Below, in pieces: positions 1-5,509 of a stretch of 5,523 bases of DNA. Source of the DNA: JBBDNC01 sp040877875 (GTDB lineage Bacteria > Bacteroidota > Rhodothermia > Balneolales > Balneolaceae); assembly GCA_040877875.1 (NCBI GenBank), contig JBBDNC010000058.1, positions 1 through 5,523 on the forward strand, in the 5' to 3' direction. The position numbers and the translations under genes were made by a program. Under the pieces are notes generated by a model. The model made no database searches, had not been told where the DNA came from, and was given only the letters and a program-made list of their open reading frames with translations. The first letter of the stretch is position 1. Every line of letters begins with the position of its first letter.

Positions 1-1
1 A

Positions 2-292
2 CCCTCTTTAAAACATATTGATTTTGTTTCTATAGATCAGTCTGGTGACGAAGAGGACCAACATATAAAAGAATACAGTAACAAGTTCAATGGCAGTATT
101 GCTACTTCTTATAAGATATTTAAGAGCAAAAATGTCTTTGAAGAGTTTAAATCATATACTGCCCAAAAAGAAAACAGCTTTCTTGTTCTTCAGAAAGGGG
201 GGCGCTCTTTCAAAGATGTGATGTTAAAACGATTTTTTATCAATAGAATCATTCATGACGGCTCAATTCCCCTTATTGTTCTGCCTGAGTAA
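2..292 (+). CDS. C-terminal fragment, universal stress protein-like
   Basis: An open frame enters from the left edge and ends at TAA (290-292), giving 96 codons with no start in the window. The tail reads LQKGGRSFKDVMLKRFFINR and then ends IPLIVLPE. A ribosyl-phosphate-type loop followed by a Ser-rich or basic helix and a final hydrophobic strand of the IPLLVL kind is the usual ending of Bacteroidota UspA-domain proteins. I infer a cytoplasmic stress-response or nucleotide-binding protein, probably with one or two Usp domains, of which only the last part of the final domain is visible. The ATP-binding loop is not clear enough to claim nucleotide binding. The gene converges on the antiporter gene with 35 bases between the two stops, and I see no obvious hairpin terminator there. 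The assignment rests on the tail pattern only. Confidence 0.55.
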   Translation, partial: PSLKHIDFVSIDQSGDEEDQHIKEYSNKFNGSIATSYKIFKSKNVFEEFKSYTAQKENSFLVLQKGGRSFKDVMLKRFFINRIIHDGSIPLIVLPE

Positions 293-327
293 ATTTAGGC
301 CCTTAGCTACTTTATTCCTTGCTGTAT

Positions 328-1785
328 TCATGATTTTTCTTTAAGAAGGCGCTGGATTTCAGCTACATCTTTTTTATCCGAGAGGATGAGCAGCTTATCG
401 TTATTTTCTATAACCGTGTTACCGCGTGGCACCATAAATTTTCCGTCTCTGTTAATCAACGTAATCAGCACGTTGTCTGGTAAGCCGAGTTCAAGAATCT
501 GTTTGCCAAAAGCATAATCCTCTTCGGTTATTTCTATCTCCTTTAAGGCAGCCTTGGTATCAACGGAAGGTTCCAACTCGATGGGGTAGCGCGTTTTTTC
601 CCTGACGGGTGAATCAACACCCAGCCATCGTGCAACCAAAGGGATTGTGGGGCCCTGAATTAATACTGACGTAACGACAACAAAAAATACGACACTGAAG
701 AAAAGTTCAGCCTGTTCCAATCCTGCTACCAACGGGAAAGTGGCTAAAATAATAGGAACTGCACCGCGCAATCCTACCCATGCAACCATCGATTTGGCTT
801 TAAAAGGTATTCCAGTAGAGATTAGCGAAAGGAAAATACTAAGCGGCCTCCCCAACAGAATTAAAGCCAAAGCGATTAGAAGTCCACTGCTTGCAACCGT
901 TATAATTTTGGAAGGAAAAACCAGAAGCCCGAGCGTCAAAAACATGGCAATCTGCATCAGCCAGCCCACACCATCAAAAAAGTTCATTAAACTTCGCTGG
1001 TGGATAAATGTGGAGTTCCCCATCACCAGTCCGGCCAAATAAACGGCAAGAAATCCACTTCCTCCCAACAGATCGGTGCCAGCATAAATCAGCGGTACAA
1101 ACGAAAGTGCCAGCACCGGGTAGAGGCCATCATAGGCAAGGTTAGCATGATTGATTAGCCAGGTAATTGCTTTACCGAGCAGATATCCGACAAACAGGCC
1201 AATGGACATCTGTTTTACAAAAAGCATTACAAATGAGAACCAGGTCATATCCGGCAACGTTATATATTGAATCATACCGATGGTCAAGAAAATGGCCATC
1301 GGATCATTTGTTCCTGATTCAAATTCCATAAGCTCGCGCAGCTGGTGTTTGAATCCTATCGATTTGGAACGTAGTACAGAGAACACAGCCGCTGCATCGG
1401 TAGAGGATATGATGGCTCCCAACAGTATTCCTTCCAGCAGGCTCACCCTGAGAATCAATGAAGCAAAATAGCCTACAATCAAAGAGCTAACCAGTACACC
1501 GATGGTAGATAACAAGATACCCGGTACTACAATGGGTCTGATCTTATCCCATTTAGTATCCAAACCGCCTGAAAAAAGAATATAAATGAGTGCGATAATA
1601 CCTAGCGATTGAGCAAGCTCATAATCAGCAAAGTGGACCACATTTAATCCATCGGAACCAAATATCATCCCCACTGCGAGGAAAATAAGCAGGGCAGGAA
1701 TGCCATATCGCATGGACAACTTGCTGGAATAAACGCTAATCAATATCAGAGTAGCGGAAGTAAGCAGAATTATTGATATCGTCAA
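328..1785 (-). CDS. nhaP2: K+/H+ antiporter, NhaP2/CvrA type (CPA1) with RCK_C domain
   Basis: This 485-residue inner-membrane protein should exchange cytoplasmic K+ (or another monovalent cation) for H+. Residues 1-395 form a polytopic Na+/H+-exchanger domain of about 12-13 hydrophobic segments. Family motifs seen are FLAVGMIFGSDG (35-46), FSGGLD (71-76), SSTDAAAVFSVLR (127-139), the ion-binding Asn-Asp pair in ESGTNDP (156-162), and GLRGAVPI (338-345). Residues of about 405-485 resemble a TrkA-C/RCK_C regulatory domain (GLPDNVLITLINRDGKFMVP, then a NDKLLIL strand). That domain order is typical of NhaP2-like antiporters, and the length fits Bacteroidota members. The start is TTG at 1785-1783; an in-frame TGA nine bases upstream leaves little room for another start, and the next ATG (codon 25) would remove the first membrane helix. 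No Shine-Dalgarno sequence is evident. The gene appears intact and is not functionally linked to the decayed fucose genes upstream. Confidence 0.92.
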   Translation of the reverse strand: MTISIILLTSATLILISVYSSKLSMRYGIPALLIFLAVGMIFGSDGLNVVHFADYELAQSLGIIALIYILFSGGLDTKWDKIRPIVVPGILLSTIGVLVSSLIVGYFASLILRVSLLEGILLGAIISSTDAAAVFSVLRSKSIGFKHQLRELMEFESGTNDPMAIFLTIGMIQYITLPDMTWFSFVMLFVKQMSIGLFVGYLLGKAITWLINHANLAYDGLYPVLALSFVPLIYAGTDLLGGSGFLAVYLAGLVMGNSTFIHQRSLMNFFDGVGWLMQIAMFLTLGLLVFPSKIITVASSGLLIALALILLGRPLSIFLSLISTGIPFKAKSMVAWVGLRGAVPIILATFPLVAGLEQAELFFSVVFFVVVTSVLIQGPTIPLVARWLGVDSPVREKTRYPIELEPSVDTKAALKEIEITEEDYAFGKQILELGLPDNVLITLINRDGKFMVPRGNTVIENNDKLLILSDKKDVAEIQRLLKEKS

Positions 1786-1829
1786 GATTACTCAGGGCTT
1801 TATGAGTGTCTACCAATTTGAAATGAGAG

Positions 1830-1837
1830 CAAAGATA
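1830..1837 (-). promoter_or_regulatory. Candidate Bacteroidota -7 element for the antiporter gene
   Basis: On the minus strand this reads TATCTTTG, which matches the Bacteroidota sigma -7 consensus TAnnTTTG. It lies about 45 bases upstream of the TTG start of the antiporter. A matching TTG-containing -33 box is not obvious in the AT-rich sequence upstream, so this remains a suggestion. Confidence 0.3.
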
Positions 1838-1868
1838 AAAATTAATGTAGATATATAATTGGATCAGA

Positions 1869-1899
1869 TTAATTAATATCCTGAGCAACCTCGGTGCCT
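1869..1899 (-). pseudogene. Possible C-terminal tail of an unidentified gene
   Basis: Right after the alcohol dehydrogenase stops matching its family (after ETLGIGCHAV), a different minus-strand frame reads GTEVAQDIN and ends at TAA (1869-1871). By analogy with the lactonase junction at 2799-2805, I infer that a deletion joined the middle of the dehydrogenase gene to the last codons of a downstream gene. The tail is too short to identify the lost gene, and chance cannot be excluded. Confidence 0.22.
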
Positions 1900-2364
1900 A
1901 ACGGCGTGGCATCCGATACCCAGCGTCTCAACCAGAGCCAATTGATCGAAAGTCAGCTCATTTGACGGGTGCAGAAATTTTGCGGGGAATTTGAAATAGT
2001 CCCGCATGACTCCGTCCTCGTGGACACCAAGTACAGACATGTGTTCGGCACAGTTGGGCTTTCCCCGCTCCACGGCCTGATCCCCCGGCCTGTACCGGTA
2101 GGGTTCAACCGCACAGGAATCGCCGATTTTTACATTATCCACATCGGGTCCGATCTCCACAACCTCAACGCCCAGTTCATGGCCCAAAATTCGCGGATAT
2201 GTGAAAAAAGGCTGTTCACCGGCGTAGGCGTGAAGATCTGTCCCGCAAATGCCTACCCGGTGGACTTTCAGAAGAGCGTCCCCCGGTTTCAGATGGGTGT
2301 CGAGATATTCCTCCCGAATTTGAAATGACCCCGGTTTTTGTAATACAATGGATGATATCTTCAT
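1900..2364 (-). pseudogene. Zinc-type alcohol dehydrogenase, N-terminal half only
   Basis: The ATG at 2364-2362 begins MKISSIVLQKPGSFQIREEY. About 155 residues follow the GroES-like catalytic domain of medium-chain zinc dehydrogenases: GICGTDLHAYAGE (38-50) with catalytic-zinc Cys40, and ILGHELGVEVVEIG (59-72) with His62 and Glu63. Family similarity stops at ALVETLGIGCHAV, just where the NAD(P)-binding Rossmann domain should begin. The frame then runs through a foreign RHRGCSGY tail to TAA at 1873-1875. Full-length relatives have about 340 residues, so the cofactor domain is gone and the product should be inactive. The sequence resembles L-galactonate/L-gulonate 5-dehydrogenase-like enzymes (LgoD/RspB group). 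With its fucose neighbours, a role in oxidising fucose or a deoxy-fuconate intermediate is likely, but this is inference. Three of the four usual structural-zinc cysteines are absent. Confidence 0.85.
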
Positions 2365-2408
2365 AAGTAGCAGATGATTTATTGCTTTATTTTTTGAAAT
2401 GGATTCCT

Positions 2409-2424
2409 TCAATGAGAAAATCCG
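2409..2424 (-). pseudogene. Possible last codons of a lost short-chain dehydrogenase
   Basis: Immediately after the FucP fragment, a frame offset from the fused reading frame reads Gly-Phe-Ser-His followed by TGA (2409-2411). Many short-chain dehydrogenases end in a DGG-Phe/Trp-Ser type tail, and fucose operons often carry one as L-fucose dehydrogenase. The stop lies 44 bases before the alcohol dehydrogenase ATG, a plausible intergenic gap. Four codons cannot prove identity, so this is offered only as the simplest reading of the junction. Confidence 0.18.
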
Positions 2425-2559
2425 GGTCATACTCATTATCCTTTTGAATGCCGCCAGGAGGGTATCGGTCATATTGTTGGCCAGTCCCCACATGAAGAAC
2501 ATGCTGGTAACGAGGATAAAAGGAATCAGGAACTTTCGTTCAATTACAGTGTTTTTCAT
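2425..2559 (-). pseudogene. fucP: L-fucose:H+ symporter (FucP), N-terminal remnant
   Basis: Starting at ATG 2559-2557, the frame reads MKNTVIERKFLIPFILVTSM, then FFMWGLANNMTDTLLAAFKR and IMSMT, ending at 2425. The FFxWGLANNMTDTLLAAFKRIMSM block is a hallmark of the FucP family of the major facilitator superfamily: the first membrane helix and the loop after it. FucP imports L-fucose with a proton across the inner membrane and has about 400-440 residues and 12 helices. Only 45 codons remain here, so transport is lost. After MSMT the frame continues through 20 foreign codons (RIFSLKESIS...) straight into the ATG of the alcohol dehydrogenase, producing a chimeric open frame that ends at 1873. 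An upstream TTG at 2592 would also be in frame, but the FucP family start favours ATG 2559. Confidence 0.85.
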
Positions 2560-2673
2560 AGGTGTTGTCCGATTGTAATGAATACACGGCAAGAATGGGT
2601 GTTATTGTTTTCGGATGCAGCGATAAGGGTTTCTTTCTTACAACAGAACCGGGTTTTATGGTGCATAAGTCCT

Positions 2674-2805
2674 CTATACAAGTCTATAAAAATCAGTTGC
2701 GGTGCCACCCATGACGGATTTTTGCTCAGCCGGGGTTAATTCACGAATAAACGCTTCTACGATACCGGCTACTTCTTTGTAATTCGCTGCAAGCAGGCAA
2801 ACCGG
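2674..2805 (-). pseudogene. L-fuconolactonase-type amidohydrolase, C-terminal remnant
   Basis: A frame of 42 codons from 2802 to TAG (2674-2676) reads VCLLAANYKEVAGIVEAF, then IRELTPAEQKSVMGGTATDF and YRLV. It matches the end of amidohydrolase-2 family lactonases: a (SDWP)VC-L strand carrying part of the metal-site region, the helix leading into L-x-x-A-E, and the closing G-G-x-A-x-x-F-Y-x-L pattern. In fucose catabolism such an enzyme hydrolyses L-fuconolactone to L-fuconate. Everything before the SDWPV position is missing, including the N-terminal HxH metal ligands, so it cannot be active. The frame is joined at its 5' side to the start of fuconate dehydratase in another frame. FucP follows 114 bases downstream. 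Confidence 0.72.
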
Positions 2806-2837
2806 ATATCCCTGGTTATGACATCTGTTATAATCAT
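2799..2837 (-). pseudogene. fucD: L-fuconate dehydratase, first 13 codons
   Basis: ATG at 2837-2835 begins MIITDVITRDIRF. This is the recognisable start of L-fuconate dehydratase of the enolase/mandelate racemase superfamily, which continues in intact proteins with PTSxxLDGSDAMNPDPDYSA. Here the family sequence breaks right after DIRF. The frame runs nine more foreign codons (ACLQRITKK) to TAG at 2769-2771. The enzyme would dehydrate L-fuconate to 2-keto-3-deoxy-L-fuconate; essentially the whole barrel is deleted. The start lies 30 bases after the GH95 stop, so the two were probably cotranscribed. Identification rests on 13 residues plus strong context. Confidence 0.65.
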
Positions 2838-2867
2838 GGTCGGGTCAGGTTCTGCCTGTATGAAACG

Positions 2868-4818
2868 TTATCCCCCAACCAGCGTGTAGGTTTCACCGGC
2901 TTCCGTCATGAAGTCGTATTCGTTCACGGATGCGATCATCGGCGAAACAGGATTAACATCAGGTGAGACAATTGGAGCAGGTATTTCATCCGGTGCAAAA
3001 AAGAGATTGGGATTCGTTCCGGTGGCGGGTTCCAGTTGTAACCCTCCGGCTCCGGCGATTTCACCGGACAGGCGGATGCGGGCGTTGCCGCCCAGGGTTG
3101 ACCGGATCGTGAGTCTTGAGAGTTCTCCGTTCTCCCACTCCAGCGATTCAATGGTGAAACCGCCTCGTGCGCGGATGCCTTTTATACTTCCGTCCTGCCA
3201 CTCGTCGGGGAGTGCCGGCAGCAGGTGTATTGCACCGTCATGGCTCTGCATCAGCATCTCGGCGACTCCGGTGGTACAGCCGAAGTTGCCGTCGATCTGG
3301 AAGGGAGGATGCGCGTCGAACAGATTCGGGTAGGTGCCTCCGCCCCCCTGGTTTCGATCGGATCCGACCGGTGCCAGTTGATCCTCAATCAGCTTCAGGG
3401 CGTGGTTGCCATCCTGCATGCGGGCCCAGAAGTTCACTTTCCAGCCCATCGTCCAGCCGGTTGAAATATCTCCTCGGTGCAACAGTGTGGTGCGGGCCGC
3501 TTCAAAGAGTTCCGGTGTACGGTAGGGAGAGATCTGTGCGGCGGGATGCAGGCCAAAGAGGTGTGAGATGTGCCGGTGTATATCGTCCGGGCTGTCAAGG
3601 TCTTCGAGCCACTCCTGCAGCTGTCCATGTTGTCCGACCTGCATGGGCGGAAGATCGGCCCTCATCTCCCGGAGGGTCTCCGCAAACTCTTCATCCACTC
3701 CCAATACATCGGCCGCCCGTATCGTATTGGAAAAGAGTTCAAATACGAGCTGGTTGTCCATGGTTGTTCCGGCTGCAATAGAGGTATTCCGGCGTGCCCG
3801 GGGGGCGTTTTCCGGAGAGTTGCTCAGGGAGACGACCAGCCAGTTATTTGAAGGCTCCCTGATGAGTGCATCGACATAATATTCAGCGGAGCCTTTTAGT
3901 ATCGGATAGACGTCCGCAAGGTACTCTCTGTCTCCCGAGTAAAGGTACTTCTCCCACACCTGGTGTGTCAGCCAAGCTCCACCCATCGGCCACATGCCCC
4001 AGAAGGGGCCGTCAATCGGGCCGTTGATTCGCCAGATGTCGGTGTTGTGATGGGTCACCCATCCGTCTGCGCCGTACATTACCCTGGCGGTCTCCCGTCC
4101 CGTCACCGACAAGTCCCTGACCATTTCAATATAGGGTTCGTGAAGCTCGGCCAGATTGGTCAGGTCGGCCGGCCAGTAGTTCATCTCGGCATTGATATTG
4201 ATCGTATACTTGCTGTCTCACGGTGGCCGCATCTGGTTATTCCAGATTCGCCGGCTGGGTACCGGGCCTGGAACTTGAAATCAGCAGATACCGTCCGAAC
4301 TGGAAATAGAGCTCCACCAGTTGCGGATCGGATCCACGGGAAAAATTCGCAACACGGTCGTCGGTGGGCAATTCTGCCGCATCCGTGACACCCAGATCCA
4401 GCTCTCTCCGGTAACTTTGAGGGGTCTCATGGCCAGGAAACGACAAAAAGAGATTGCCGACCGGTTGGTACATCATGCCGTGAATTCCACTGAAAAATGT
4501 CTCTCCGATCAGCTCCTGCGCTTCGGCGTGTCTGTCGTCAAAGATCATCCGGCGTACTTCCGGGAGCGCTGCCAGCGCCTCCGGACTATTATTGTGATAA
4601 GGGCTTCCGGCCCAGACTGTGCTTTCATTCAGCTGAATCTGTTCCCGGCCCGGGTTGCCAAAAACCATGGCACCAAGCCGTCCGTTGCCGACCGGAAGGG
4701 CACGCACCCATTCGTTGTCTGCAGGTTCGTCATACCAGAGATAGAGGTCATCGCTGTTTTGGGCGTTGGAATGGGCAAAGTTTAAGAGAAGCAGCGCTAA
4801 CAGTCTGAGGCAGAATCG
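2868..4818 (-). pseudogene. GH95 alpha-L-fucosidase, multiply disrupted
   Basis: GH95 enzymes remove terminal alpha-1,2-linked L-fucose (some take L-galactose) by an inverting mechanism. The frame opens after TGA 4819-4821 with a signal-peptide-like stretch (RLLALLLLNFAHSNA), then DLYLWYDEPADNEWVRALPV and GNGRLGAMVFGNPGREQIQL of the N-terminal domain. At ELDLG (about 4390-4404) it jumps directly to VTDAAELPTDDR, so roughly 150-200 residues of that domain are missing. After SSSRPGTQPANL an 11-bp loss shifts the frame to TAA (4237-4239). The catalytic (alpha/alpha)6 domain then resumes with NQMRPP, a TGA (4218-4220) where the family has Trp, NININAEMNYWPA with the paired catalytic Asn, NSPENAP with the likely acid Glu, and FQIDGNFG with the likely Asp. 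The C-terminal domain is complete to TAA 2868-2870. No usual start codon is left at the signal peptide. The two open halves, 4707-4237 and 4184-2868, should not be read as two genes. Confidence 0.93.
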
Positions 4819-4848
4819 TCAGTTTTTTGTTTTCTGTCAAGCACTAAT

Positions 4849-4860
4849 TCAAACGTTTGA
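4849..4860. promoter_or_regulatory. LacI-family-type operator palindrome
   Basis: TCAAACGTTTGA is a perfect 12-bp palindrome with the central CG and AAACGTTT core typical of LacI/GalR-family operators. It lies about 30 bases upstream of the first preserved codon of the GH95 remnant, where a repressor of the fucose operon would bind near the promoter. No LacI-family regulator gene is in the window. The link to fucose control is inferred from position. Confidence 0.55.
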
Positions 4861-5001
4861 TATTCATTGAAACGAAGGGTATTCGCCCTGATGTCATATC
4901 TGCTGTTTGACGTCCGGGGGGTACACCCTTTCCGGAAAACCCATGTCTGATCAGAAAGTTCTGGGGAAACTGACCTCCCCCCAAAAAACTGGAACAATTA
5001 A

Positions 5002-5258
5002 AACTGGAGAATTCGGGCATATATGTACCTTACCATGAACCCACATCAAGCCCGGTGGATAGCAAGCGCACTGGCACCCTGTGATCGGTTGGTTATTTGT
5101 GATCCGGCTGAGAATGCATTTGTTCATCGGGGCGGGGATAAAGATGACCGAACCAATTTTAACACCTAAATTACCGCTTTTGACAATTACCCCATCCCGA
5201 CGATGGGTGCGGCCGGGACAAGCTCTTTTCAACGAGTAATCTACCAGCCAGCTGGTAA
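5002..5258 (+). pseudogene. IS110-type transposase fragment, frameshifted
   Basis: From 5002 the frame reads through ATG 5023 as MYLTMNPHQARWIASALAPC, then DRLVICDPAENAFVHRGGDK and DDRTNFNT, to TAA 5167-5169. The (V/I)CDPxxNAxxxxGGxKDDRxD pattern is the end of the RuvC-like DEDD domain in IS110-family transposases, where a KLxRLL helix and an (V)YHPDD segment follow. Both have faint echoes downstream in other frames: KLPLL from 5168 and HPDDGCGRDKLF from 5193 to a stop at 5256-5258. At least two frameshifts would therefore be needed to join them. The N-terminal DEDD residues and the C-terminal catalytic Ser domain are not found, so the element is dead and partial. The minus-strand open frame across this stretch is a shadow. 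Confidence 0.5.
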
Positions 5259-5467
5259 GGTTCACGTCCGGTTAGCTGCCCGGTCTCCATTTGAATACTA
5301 AGCCATATAAGATAGTAGACACCGCTATGAACAAAGGTAGTCTCAGATAAACGCCTGGACAGGGTTCATATCATATCCAATAACATCAATGATCTTGAAC
5401 ATCCGGGGGTGGGATAACTGTTGTTGATGCCTGAATACGGTTGACGTTTTTAGTTAACATGTAACAT

Positions 5468-5493
5468 TTTGGTCGACGTTAACTTCGACCAAA
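5468..5493. repeat. Inverted repeat, 9-bp arms
   Basis: The arms TTTGGTCGA (5468-5476) and TCGACCAAA (5485-5493) are perfectly complementary around an 8-base loop that itself contains GTTAAC. No T-run follows on either strand, so a Rho-independent terminator is not indicated. It could be an operator, a structured end of a mobile element, or the leader of a gene outside the window. Confidence 0.5.
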
Positions 5494-5509
5494 TATTGAC
5501 GCGATAATC

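Noticed and set aside
1969..2328. Plus-strand open frame of 119 codons
   Set aside because: Antisense shadow of the alcohol dehydrogenase fragment.
2563..2666. 34-codon minus-strand frame between the lactonase tail and fucP
   Set aside because: Composition and position suggest chance; no motif or ribosome-binding site is seen.
3167..3879. Long plus-strand open frames across the fucosidase region
   Set aside because: They are antisense shadows of a GC-rich coding region; the translations are Arg/Ser/Pro-rich with no recognisable domain.
2868..4707. Two separate genes, a small 156-residue protein and a 438-residue fucosidase
   Set aside because: The two frames join exactly if 11 bases are restored, and both match consecutive parts of one GH95 protein.
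4797..4997. Minus-strand open frame of 66 codons upstream of GH95
   Set aside because: It covers the operator and signal-peptide region in the wrong frame, begins at a questionable site and has no recognisable product.
4951..5265. Minus-strand open frame of 104 codons
   Set aside because: It is antisense to the IS110-like fragment and shows no family pattern of its own.
5343..5440. Short minus-strand frame ending FKIIDVIGYDMNPVQAFI
   Set aside because: It looks faintly like a protein C-terminus, but it is too short and without context to support a gene.
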